This document shows, piece after piece, positions 7,788-16,132 of a stretch of DNA of 64,000 bases. Positions within the stretch are counted from its first letter, which is position 1, and every line of letters begins with the position of its first letter. Below the pieces are notes generated by a model. It ran no database searches, was not told where the DNA came from, and saw only the letters and a list, made by a program, of their open reading frames with translations. The stretch comes from CAZPXZ01 sp965219495 (GTDB lineage Bacteria; Pseudomonadota; Alphaproteobacteria; Rhodobacterales; CAZPXZ01), in contig OZ244777.1 of NCBI GenBank assembly GCA_965219495.1, forward strand, positions 1,426,001 to 1,490,000. Direction: 5' to 3'. A program made the translations under genes and the position numbers.

Positions 7788-8513
7788 ATAATACAAGACA
7801 TTATGGCGCAAACAATGAAAGGTATGGCGCCGATGGATGCCGGCCCGGTCACGGGCCTGGAGGAAGGCGAAGTTCAGGGTCGCCTTCTTGACGGGGGTGT
7901 CCGGGGACTTGCCATAGAACAGCCAGCTTGCCGGTCGCGGATAGAGGCGGCTCCAATAGGAGCGCAGATATTCGATCGCCCGCTCCGGCAGCGGCGCCAT
8001 GCGCTCGTGTCCGCCCTTGCCGGCGCGGATGTGCAGCAGCCGGCGGTCGGCGTGGATGTCGGAGACCTGCAACGAGAGGGTCTCCGAAATCCGCAGGCCG
8101 GCAGCATAGGCGGTCAGCATCGCCGCCCGGCAGCGCAGGTCGGGGGTCGCCAGCAGCAAGCGCTCGACCTCTTCCTCTTCGAGATGCCGGGGCAGCTTGC
8201 GGGGGATCTTGCGGTTGCGCAGCCCGGCGACCAGGTCGGGACGGCCGAGCGTATCGCGGAAGAAAAACCGCAACGCGGAGAGGCAGACGTTGGTGGAGCC
8301 GGGGTGCAGTCCGCGGTCGATCAGTTCCAGGACCCAGGCCCGGATTTGCTCCGTATCCAGTTGCTCAGGCGACTGGCCGTAATGGCGGGCAAGACGCCAG
8401 ATCTCGCGCAGGTAGGACTGCTGCGTGTTGTCGGCGAGATTGGCGATGCGCATCTGATCGATCAACCGCTGGCGAAGAATGGAACCCTTGTTCTTGGTGC
8501 TTGAAGTCATCAT
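7764..8513 (-). pseudogene. Tyrosine recombinase truncated inside the H-x-x-R-H box
   Basis: The N-terminal SAM-like domain (DNTQQSYLREIWRLARHYG) and the catalytic arginine region (AYAAGLRISETLSLQVSDI) are present. The frame then reaches HRRHTFHCLRHN and runs into foreign sequence (VLYYCNRSVVT). The catalytic His-Arg box is cut and the final tyrosine is missing. The same NVLY/NVLYF junction follows an R-H motif at 4985, so one end sequence (AATGTCTTGTA) has been joined to two different recombinase genes. It is the type of integrase found upstream of IS91-like transposases. Start ATG 8513 has GGAG five bases upstream. Confidence 0.8.
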
Positions 8514-8747
8514 CGATCTCCATGGATGGCGATGGCGCGTGGCCGGACAAGCCGGCAACGGTCCATCAACAAGATCGATGATAAATGGGGGCACGCAGGC
8601 CAAGGCGATATCAGACTCCGCAGCATTCGCCGCCCTCCAAGACCCGCGCAATGTTCAAACTTGAAACTGCCGCGTAGCGGCTTCGTTCTATGCTGCTATA
8701 TTCCAGCGCGGCCGAATATTCGGGAACGGAATCGATGGGAGGACCGC

Positions 8748-11700
8748 ATGCAAACACAAAACGACCAAAGGCTTGCAAAAATCATCGGCAGGGTTACGGC
8801 GCGCCTCCAGCAGGAGTTGCCCGGCGCGGATTCCAGTGCAGCAGCTAAATTTGCCACTCGTTTTTTCTCCGGCGCACTGCCGGAAGATGTCGAGCATGAA
8901 GCGTCGGACAACCTTTTCGGCATGGCCGCCGCTGTGTGGGAGCACATCCGCGTGCGCGAGGCCCACAAGCCCAAGATCCGGGCCTACAACCCGAATATCG
9001 AGGCGCACGGTTGGCACAGTCCGCATTCGGTCGTGGAAGTCGTAACTGACAACAGCCCCTTCCTGCTCGATTCTACGGTCGCCGCGCTGAACTTGCTGGA
9101 TCTCACCATTCACCTCGTGATTCATCCGGTAGTGGAAGTCGAACGCGACCAGGCGGGCCGAGCGGTAAAGATTGCCGATACGGGAAAAGGGGGCGAAAAC
9201 ACCCGCTCTGAGTCCTTCATCCACGTGCAAGTCACGCGTCAGACGGATCCGGACGATTTCCTAGCGATCACCTCCCGGCTTTCCAAAGTGTTCGCAGACG
9301 TTCGCGCCGCGGTCGAGGACTGGGAAAGGATGCTGGGCTGGGTGGAGGAACTGATTGAGGATACGCGCATCAAACCTCTCCCGATTGCGCAAGAGGAAGT
9401 GGAAGAAGGCCTAGCGTTCCTTGAATGGTTGCGGGACGGAAATTTCACATTTCTCGGAGCGCGCGACTATTCCCTGGAGGAGGATGACGGAGCGTCCTAT
9501 CTTCGAATTGTCGATACCCAGGGGCTTGGAATTCTTCGGGAAGTTTCCGCCGAGTCGCGGGCCCGGCACGATCTGCCGATTTCAGGGACCTATTCCGATT
9601 ACCTGCGGCGCCCGGAACTTTTCCTCATTTCCAAGGCGTGGACGCGATCCAATGTCCATCGGCCGGTTTATATGGACTATATCGGGGTCCGGCGATTTGA
9701 CGAAGTCGGTCGGGTCGTTGGCGAACGGCGGTTTCTGGGACTGCTGACCTCCACCGCCTACAGCACTCGCCCGGTTCGGATTCCGCTGCTTCGGCGCAAG
9801 GTGGAAACCGTCTTGCAGCGCTCCGGATTCTCGCCGGGCGATCACGACGCCAAGGCACTCGCCAATATTCTCGACAACTATCCGCGCGACGAACTCTTTC
9901 AGGTTGATCTCGAAACACTGGAGAATGCCTCGCGGGAAATTCTCCGCCTTGAGCACCGCCAACGGATCCGGCTCTTCCTGCGACGGGACGGCCATGCCGA
10001 GTTCTTTTCCGCCCTGGTCTTCGTGCCGCGCGACGCCTATTCCACCGACCTCCGGCAACGCGTGGAGCGAATCCTGATCGACCGCCTTGGCGGGCATTCT
10101 GCGGAAGTCGCCACGCAACTTTCGGAAGCGCCGATGGTTCGCGCGCACTTCATCGTGCACATCGAGGAAGAAACTGCGGTTGACCCGGATATCGCGGAAA
10201 TCGAGCGTGAAATCGTTGCGTCTGCGAGAAGCTGGGAAGATGAACTGATGGACGCTCTGATCGAGAGCAAGGGGGAAGCCGAAGGCACGCGTCTCCACCG
10301 GCGCTACGCCGCCGCCCTTCCGGCAAGCTACAAGGCCGATTTCGCGGCGCGGGCGGCCGTCGAAGATATTTCCCGAATTGAATCCCTCTCCGCGCCAAAC
10401 GACATCGCCCTAAACCTCTACCGGCGCGTCGCCGCTGAGGAGGGCGAAGTCGACTTCAAGGTCTACCACTGCGGCGATTCCATTCCGCTTAGCCGCATGC
10501 TCCCGATGCTCGAACACATGGGCTTCATCGTTCACGAGGAACACCCTTATACCGTTCCGCGCGGCGACGAGCACGCGCAGGTCGTCGTACATGACTTCCG
10601 GATGATCAGCGAGTACGGTTGGGCGCTGGACATCGCCGCGTCCCGCGTCCGTCTCGAACAATTGTTCGCGGCAGTCTGGCACGGAACTTTTGAGAGCGAC
10701 GGCTTCAACGCGCTCATACAGGGCGGCCTCGACGGCAGGGAGATTGCGCTCGTACGCGCCTACGCCAAGTACTTGCGCCAGATCAAGGCCCCCTTCAGCC
10801 TCTCCTATATGCAGGAGACTCTTACCGCCAATCCCGAACTGGCTCGGTTGCTGATCCGGTATTTCCGCTCTCTCCACAATCCGAAAGGCGTTACGGACAC
10901 CGGCCTCTCCTACATGCAAATTCGACGCAGCTTCCTGGCGGGACTCGACAATGTATCGATTCTGGATCAGGACCGAATTCTTCGCCGGTTCCTCAATCTG
11001 GTTGACGCTACCTTGCGAACGAACTTTTTCCAGCGCGACTCCGATGGCGATCCCAAGCCGTCCATTGCGCTCAAATTCGATACGGCGGCAGTGGACGAAC
11101 TCCCCAGTCCCCGGCCGTGGCGGGAAATTTTCGTCTTCCACCCCAAATTCGAGGCCGTGCATCTGCGCGGGGGCTCGGTGGCGCGAGGCGGAATTCGCTG
11201 GTCGGACCGACGCGAAGACTTCCGAACCGAAATTCTCGGCCTCGTCAAGGCGCAAATGGTCAAGAACGCCGTAATCGTCCCGGTTGGCGCGAAGGGCGGA
11301 TTTGTACTGAAGAGCCCCCCCACGGATATCTCGGAATTCCGGCAGGAAGGCGTCGCCTGCTACCGGCTGTTCATGTCCGCCCTCTTGGATATCACGGACA
11401 ATCTCGTTTCGGGAGAAATACAGACTCGGGACCAGCTGTTCCCTCGGGACGGAGAGGATGCATACCTTGTCGTCGCGGCCGACAAGGGCACCGCAACATT
11501 CTCCGATTTCGCGAACGAAGTCGCTGGAGAATATGCGCACTGGCTGGGCGACGCCTACGCAAGCGGCGGCTCCGCGGGCTATGACCACAAGACCATGGGC
11601 ATTACCGCTCGTGGCGCTTGGGAAGCGGTGAAACGCCATTTCCGGGAGCTCGGCAAGGACATCCAGTCCGAGGCGTTTTCGGCCGTCGGGATTGGAGACA

Positions 11701-13574
11701 TGGCCGGCGACGTGTTCGGCAATGGCATGCTGCTCTCCGAATGCATCCGATTGGTCGCAGCGTTCAATCACCTCCACGTTTTCGTTGACCCGAAACCGGA
11801 TCCGACCAGGAGTTTCGCCGAACGGAAGCGGCTATTCGAAATGAACGGTTCGAGTTGGGAGGACTATGACCCCGGATTAATTTCGGAAGGCGGCGGTGTG
11901 TTCAGCCGTCAGGCGAAGTCGATCGCCGTTACGCCGCAGATGAAAGAACGATTCGGAATATCTTCCGACTACATCACACCGAACCTCCTCATCCGGGCAA
12001 TTCTGTGCGCGGATGTCGACCTCCTGTGGAACGGCGGGATCGGTACGTATGTCAAGGCGCGCTCGGAGACCAACGCCGAAGTGGACGACCGGGGAAACGA
12101 CCCGCTCCGCGTCAACGGCGCGGAACTGCGTTGCAAGGTGATCGGAGAAGGCGGAAATCTCGGCATGACGCAGGCGGGCCGGATAGAATTTGCCCTGGCT
12201 GGAGGCAGGGTGAACACGGACGCCATCGACAACTCTGCCGGCGTTGATTGCTCCGATCACGAAGTCAATATCAAGATCCTGCTCGGCAGTGTGGTGGACG
12301 CAGGCGATATGACCACCAAACAGCGCGACCGCCGGCTCGCCGACATGACCGGCGAAGTGGCCCAGCTTGTTCTCCGTCACAACTACGTTCAGACCCAGTG
12401 CCTCTCAATGGTGGAATCCCTCGGAACGACCATGTTCGAGGAGCAGGTGCGATTCCTGCACGCCCAGGAGGCGAGAGGGCTGCTCGACCGCGCGGTAGAA
12501 GGGCTGCCGAACGAAGACGAATTGGTGGAATGGCGGACAGCCGGACGCCTGTTTACACGGCCAGAACTCGCAGTGTTACTGGCCTACGCGAAAATGAGCC
12601 TGTACGACGACCTGCTGAATTCGGAATTTCCAGACGACCCCTATTTGCGCAGGGAACTGTTCACGTATTTTCCTGCGCCCCTCCGCAAGGACTTTCCCGA
12701 GCACATCCAGGAGCATCGCCTCAGCCGGGAAATTGTTGCTACGCGTGCTGCCAACAGCGTGATTGATCGTGCAGGCATCACTTTCGTTCACCGGCACACC
12801 GAACATTCCGGTATTGCCCCGGCAGCCGTCGTGCGAGCCTACCTACAGGCGAGAGACGTCTTTGCGTTGCCGTCCATCTGGCGTTCAATCGAGAAGACCG
12901 ACAATGTGGTTGCCGCCAGGGCACAAGCCGGCATGCACGTTCGGATCATGTCTTTCCTGGACCACATGACTTCCTGGTTCCTGCGTCACGTCCCGATGGA
13001 CCGTCCGATGGATGGTGTCGTGGAGGAGTACCGCTCAGGTGTAACGTCACTGGAGGAGGCCCTCGACAAGGTTCTCGATGAGGGAAGCCGGGAGACCACG
13101 GAGCAGGATGTTGCGGGACTCCTGGAACTGGGAGTGCCTGACGAATTGGCTCTTGCGCTCGCCCGTCTCCAGCTGCTCTCGGTTGCCTGTGACATCGTGC
13201 AGGTGGCGCGCGAGGCGGAAGCGGAACCTGCCGCGGTGGGCGGCATTTTCTTTGAGGTCGGCCGCCGCTTTGCCTGTGACTGGCTTCGCAACAGTTCGGA
13301 ACAGCTTCCGAGATCCGAACACTGGGACATGCTCGCCGCCAAAGCGATTGCCGAGGACAGCTACGCACACCAGCGGTCTTTGACGGCGCACGTGCTGGCT
13401 TTCGCTTCCGGCCAGCCAGAGGTAAATGCCGTCGACGAGTGGGCCAAGAAAAATGAAGAACCGATTCGGCGCTTCAAAGTGGTATTCGGAGAATTGAGCA
13501 GTACCACCGCGCATTCCCTTGCGATGCTGAATGTCGTCAATCGGTCTCTCCGAGTGCTTACGGAGTCGCTCTAG
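8748..13574 (+). CDS. gdhB: NAD-specific glutamate dehydrogenase, large (about 180 kDa) type
   Basis: A 1,608-residue enzyme that oxidatively deaminates glutamate to 2-oxoglutarate with NAD, feeding amino-acid carbon into the TCA cycle. The N-terminal third contains ACT-like regulatory modules (VVEVVTDNSPFLLDS near residue 95; MGFIVHEEHPYTVP near 590). The catalytic domain has VARGGIRWSDRREDFRTE (about 811) and PVGAKGGFV with the active lysine (about 844). The nucleotide-binding part has IGDMAGDVFGNGM (about 982) and KVIGEGGNLGMTQ (about 1130). The length is normal. Start ATG 8748 is preceded by GGGAGGA; the open frame extends upstream only by chance. It ends in TAG at 13572. The next gene follows 23 bases later and also acts in amino-acid catabolism. 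Confidence 0.95.
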   Translation: MQTQNDQRLAKIIGRVTARLQQELPGADSSAAAKFATRFFSGALPEDVEHEASDNLFGMAAAVWEHIRVREAHKPKIRAYNPNIEAHGWHSPHSVVEVVTDNSPFLLDSTVAALNLLDLTIHLVIHPVVEVERDQAGRAVKIADTGKGGENTRSESFIHVQVTRQTDPDDFLAITSRLSKVFADVRAAVEDWERMLGWVEELIEDTRIKPLPIAQEEVEEGLAFLEWLRDGNFTFLGARDYSLEEDDGASYLRIVDTQGLGILREVSAESRARHDLPISGTYSDYLRRPELFLISKAWTRSNVHRPVYMDYIGVRRFDEVGRVVGERRFLGLLTSTAYSTRPVRIPLLRRKVETVLQRSGFSPGDHDAKALANILDNYPRDELFQVDLETLENASREILRLEHRQRIRLFLRRDGHAEFFSALVFVPRDAYSTDLRQRVERILIDRLGGHSAEVATQLSEAPMVRAHFIVHIEEETAVDPDIAEIEREIVASARSWEDELMDALIESKGEAEGTRLHRRYAAALPASYKADFAARAAVEDISRIESLSAPNDIALNLYRRVAAEEGEVDFKVYHCGDSIPLSRMLPMLEHMGFIVHEEHPYTVPRGDEHAQVVVHDFRMISEYGWALDIAASRVRLEQLFAAVWHGTFESDGFNALIQGGLDGREIALVRAYAKYLRQIKAPFSLSYMQETLTANPELARLLIRYFRSLHNPKGVTDTGLSYMQIRRSFLAGLDNVSILDQDRILRRFLNLVDATLRTNFFQRDSDGDPKPSIALKFDTAAVDELPSPRPWREIFVFHPKFEAVHLRGGSVARGGIRWSDRREDFRTEILGLVKAQMVKNAVIVPVGAKGGFVLKSPPTDISEFRQEGVACYRLFMSALLDITDNLVSGEIQTRDQLFPRDGEDAYLVVAADKGTATFSDFANEVAGEYAHWLGDAYASGGSAGYDHKTMGITARGAWEAVKRHFRELGKDIQSEAFSAVGIGDMAGDVFGNGMLLSECIRLVAAFNHLHVFVDPKPDPTRSFAERKRLFEMNGSSWEDYDPGLISEGGGVFSRQAKSIAVTPQMKERFGISSDYITPNLLIRAILCADVDLLWNGGIGTYVKARSETNAEVDDRGNDPLRVNGAELRCKVIGEGGNLGMTQAGRIEFALAGGRVNTDAIDNSAGVDCSDHEVNIKILLGSVVDAGDMTTKQRDRRLADMTGEVAQLVLRHNYVQTQCLSMVESLGTTMFEEQVRFLHAQEARGLLDRAVEGLPNEDELVEWRTAGRLFTRPELAVLLAYAKMSLYDDLLNSEFPDDPYLRRELFTYFPAPLRKDFPEHIQEHRLSREIVATRAANSVIDRAGITFVHRHTEHSGIAPAAVVRAYLQARDVFALPSIWRSIEKTDNVVAARAQAGMHVRIMSFLDHMTSWFLRHVPMDRPMDGVVEEYRSGVTSLEEALDKVLDEGSRETTEQDVAGLLELGVPDELALALARLQLLSVACDIVQVAREAEAEPAAVGGIFFEVGRRFACDWLRNSSEQLPRSEHWDMLAAKAIAEDSYAHQRSLTAHVLAFASGQPEVNAVDEWAKKNEEPIRRFKVVFGELSSTTAHSLAMLNVVNRSLRVLTESL

Positions 13575-13597
13575 TTCTACCGATCAGGAATTTGCCC

Positions 13598-14788
13598 GTG
13601 AACAAGCAAGAAACCCGTCCCCCGTTCGAATGGGCCGACCCGCTCGGTCTTGAAGAACAGTTGAAGGAAGAGGAGATCCTGATTCGGGACAGCGCCCGGA
13701 GCTTTTGCGTTTCCGTACTTGAGCCCCGCGCTTCGAGGGACTTTCGCGACGAGGGAGCCGGAAAATCCGTTCTTGTGGAAATGGGCGCGGCGGGACTGCT
13801 CGGATGCAACCTTCACGGATACGGGTGTGCCGGCGCCAGTTCCGTCGCCTACGGCCTGCTGGCCAGGGAAATCGAGTCCGTGGACAGCGGCTACCGCTCA
13901 ATGATGAGCGTGCAATCTTCGCTGGTGATGTGGCCAATTCTCGCCTATGGCACAGAAGAACAGAGGGAACGGTATCTTCCCGGCCTGGCGCGGGGCGAAA
14001 TCGTAGGATGCTTCGGACTCACTGAACCCGAATTCGGCTCCGATGCCGGGGGACTGAGGTGCCAGGCCACGCCGTCCGAGGGCGGCTGGCATCTTTCCGG
14101 CAACAAGTCCTGGATCACAAATGCTCCGATCGCCGATCTTTGCTTGGTCTGGGCCAAGGACCCGGAGGGAAAGATCCGTGGTTTCCTGGTCGATACCGCG
14201 AGCGAGGGTGTCGAAACGCCGGTCATTCATGGAAAGATGAGCCTTCGCGCATCGCCTACCGGCGAAATCGTGCTGCGTCGCGCATTCGTCCCGGAAGCAA
14301 ACGTTTTTCCGGAAATCCGCGGTCTCAAGGGTCCGTTCGGATGCCTCAACAATGCCCGGTACGGAATCGCCTGGGGCGCGCTCGGGGCGGCGGAATCCTG
14401 CTGGCGAACCGCGAGGGAGTACGTGTTGGACAGGAAACAATTCGGGCGGCCGCTCGCCGCCAACCAGTTGATTCAGAAAAAGCTGGCTGACATGCAGACC
14501 GAGATTTCACTCGGTCTTCAGGCCGCTTTCCGGGTAGGACGACTCAAGGACGAGGACCGTGCCGCACCGGAGACGATTTCGCTGATCAAACGCAATGCCT
14601 GCGGCAAGGCGCTGGAGATCGCGCGCAACGCAAGGGACATGCTTGGCGCGAACGGGGTTTCAGATGCCTATCCAGTCATGCGGCACATGGTCAATCTGGA
14701 AGCGGTCAACACCTATGAAGGAACGCACGACATTCACGCATTAATTCTCGGCCGTGCCCAGACCCAACTCCAGGCATTCACCGGATGA
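13598..14788 (+). CDS. gcdH: Glutaryl-CoA dehydrogenase (acyl-CoA dehydrogenase family)
   Basis: A 396-residue FAD enzyme converting glutaryl-CoA to crotonyl-CoA and CO2 in lysine and tryptophan breakdown. Motifs are GCFGLTEPEFGSDAGG (FAD/substrate loop, about residues 136-151), KSWITNAPIADLCLVWAKD, RKQFGRPLAANQLIQKKLADM, and NTYEGTHDIHALILGRAQT, whose Glu (about 372) is the catalytic base. Both this last block and the overall pattern fit GcdH better than other acyl-CoA dehydrogenases. GTG 13598 was taken as start because AGGAA lies seven bases upstream; a TTG at 13592 is too close to it. It directly follows gdhB on the same strand and probably shares its transcript. Confidence 0.9.
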   Translation: MNKQETRPPFEWADPLGLEEQLKEEEILIRDSARSFCVSVLEPRASRDFRDEGAGKSVLVEMGAAGLLGCNLHGYGCAGASSVAYGLLAREIESVDSGYRSMMSVQSSLVMWPILAYGTEEQRERYLPGLARGEIVGCFGLTEPEFGSDAGGLRCQATPSEGGWHLSGNKSWITNAPIADLCLVWAKDPEGKIRGFLVDTASEGVETPVIHGKMSLRASPTGEIVLRRAFVPEANVFPEIRGLKGPFGCLNNARYGIAWGALGAAESCWRTAREYVLDRKQFGRPLAANQLIQKKLADMQTEISLGLQAAFRVGRLKDEDRAAPETISLIKRNACGKALEIARNARDMLGANGVSDAYPVMRHMVNLEAVNTYEGTHDIHALILGRAQTQLQAFTG

Positions 14789-14980
14789 TTCTGGTGTCAA
14801 TGAATTGGGGCGCGCGTAGGCGTTTCGCTTGACGCCACAGGCAGGCAAATCAAATGTCGCGAAAGCTCCAGACTGGCGACAACCGCTTTCCGAGGCCGCT
14901 CTCCGCGTCTCGGCCCGCACCTGCGCCCTTGAGGCCACCGCAGAAAATTCGGAGAATTCTACACCAAGGTAACAATATCC

Positions 14981-15009
14981 TTGAATCGGCGCTTTGGCGC
15001 CTCTATACT
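14981..15009 (+). promoter_or_regulatory. Probable rpmB promoter
   Basis: TTGAAT (14981-14986), 17-base spacer, TATACT (15004-15009). The spacer contains the inverted repeat GGCGC/GCGCC. No other good promoter was seen between gcdH and rpmB. Confidence 0.55.
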
Positions 15010-15253
15010 CCGTTGTACTGGAAACTAGGCTGAAAGCGCCGGTTCCGCTGACACGTCGTGCGGCGGGCATTTGCCGTTCACGGGTGGGGAATGGCGGGAA
15101 ACCGCTTCCCGTGGCGCCGGCAAGGGGAAGGCGAAGAATGGGGGTTGCCCCGCCTCGGCGTGGAACAGTGTCGGGAGCGCATTGTGCCTCTCGTATGTAA
15201 GTCCCAAAGCGTGGGATCATTGAAGCATCGTCTGTTTAAGGGGGGAGTGGCCG
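15010..15253 (+). other. Long leader between promoter and rpmB, with hairpins; no gene seen
   Basis: About 240 bases of transcribed leader if the promoter at 14981 is used. It contains at least one perfect stem (CGGGAA/TTCCCG around 15093-15110) and other GC-rich palindromic stretches. No open frame with coding character was found in 14,789-15,253. A regulatory RNA is possible but no known class could be matched by eye. Confidence 0.35.
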
Positions 15254-15544
15254 ATGTCGCGCCGCTGTGAGCTTTCCGGTAAGGGTGTGCTTACCGGCAA
15301 CAATGTTAGTCATTCTCAGCGGAAGACCCGGAGACGGTTTCTTCCCAATTTGCACGCCGCGACCTTGCATAGCGAGATGCTTGGGCGTTCTTTCCGCCTG
15401 CGTGTCACAAACTATGCGCTCCGCGCCGTGGACCATCGTGGAGGGCTTGACGCATACCTCGCGAAAGCGAAAGACAGTCAATTGTCGCCTCGCGCCTTGC
15501 GACTGAAAAAGTCGATTTTTGACGCCGCAACGCAAAGCCATTGA
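15254..15544 (+). CDS. rpmB: 50S ribosomal protein L28
   Basis: A 96-residue protein starting MSRRCELSGKGVLTGNNVSH, the typical bL28 N-terminus, followed by KTRRRFLPNLHAATLHSEM and the family block RLRVTNYALRAVDHRGGLDAYL. It binds 23S rRNA in the large subunit. The leading motif lacks the zinc cysteine pairs seen in some L28 variants. GGGGAG lies before ATG 15254. Its TGA stop overlaps the TTG start of the next gene (TTGA, 15541-15544), so the copper chaperone is probably translated by coupling. Confidence 0.93.
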   Translation: MSRRCELSGKGVLTGNNVSHSQRKTRRRFLPNLHAATLHSEMLGRSFRLRVTNYALRAVDHRGGLDAYLAKAKDSQLSPRALRLKKSIFDAATQSH

Positions 15545-16029
15545 TCCTGCTTTCTCCCGGCGTCCCTCTTCGCATCCGCACGTCCTCCGGCGGTCTCATC
15601 ATGTCCGCACTCGCTACTATTTCTCCCGTGCTCGCAGCCGAGTCCGAAATCGCGACCTCCAATTCGTTCGCCTGGATCGCGCCCGCAAGAACCTCCGGAG
15701 CAGTATATTTTTCCGTTTCAAACATGGGTGGCAGCAACGACCGAATTGTCTCGGTTCACGCGGACATCGCCAAACGCACCGAACTGCACAAAATGGAAGT
15801 CGGGAACGACGGGATCGTTCGCATGCGACGGATCGAAGAAGGAATACCAATCGCAGCAGGGGATACCGTGGAACTTGCGCCCGGAGGCACGCATGTCATG
15901 TTGATGGGGTTAGAGGAAGCGCCGGAGATTCACGGAATGGTGAAAGTCACTTTGACGCTGGAAAGCGGAACAGAGATCACCGTCCTGGCCACCGTCCGGC
16001 AGCAGGGCGACATGCCCGGCGCGAATTGA
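15541..16029 (+). CDS. Periplasmic copper chaperone PCu(A)C family protein
   Basis: A 162-residue frame with the PCuAC fold signature: TSGAVYFSVSNMGGSNDRIVSV, the histidine in TELHKME (about residue 81), the downstream methionine in VRMRRI, and the H-x-M pair in GGTHVMLMG (about 118-120). These residues bind Cu(I) for delivery to cytochrome oxidase. The first 30 residues can serve as a Sec signal (basic RIRTSS, hydrophobic GGLIMSALATISPVLAA). The only in-frame start that leaves a signal peptide is TTG 15541, overlapping the rpmB stop; an ATG at 15601 would give a very short signal. Start therefore uncertain. Confidence 0.82.
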   Translation: MILLSPGVPLRIRTSSGGLIMSALATISPVLAAESEIATSNSFAWIAPARTSGAVYFSVSNMGGSNDRIVSVHADIAKRTELHKMEVGNDGIVRMRRIEEGIPIAAGDTVELAPGGTHVMLMGLEEAPEIHGMVKVTLTLESGTEITVLATVRQQGDMPGAN

Positions 16030-16132
16030 GCCACCGCTCACGGTCCGCAGTCGCACGAAAGCCGTCAATAGTTTCGCCGCAGTCGCCCGGTCGTGGGCCT
16101 CGAACTGAACCAGTTCTCGGCCGTTTCCGCGT

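Noticed and set aside
10410..11777. Long minus-strand open frame opposite gdhB (and similar ones at 309-1337, 45045-46346, 56427-57584).
   Set aside because: Antisense frames of high-GC coding genes; the sense strand has full family motifs and the antisense translations match nothing.
15010..15253. Leader of rpmB considered as 6S RNA, RNase P RNA or a riboswitch.
   Set aside because: No consensus boxes of these classes could be matched; kept only as an uncharacterised leader.
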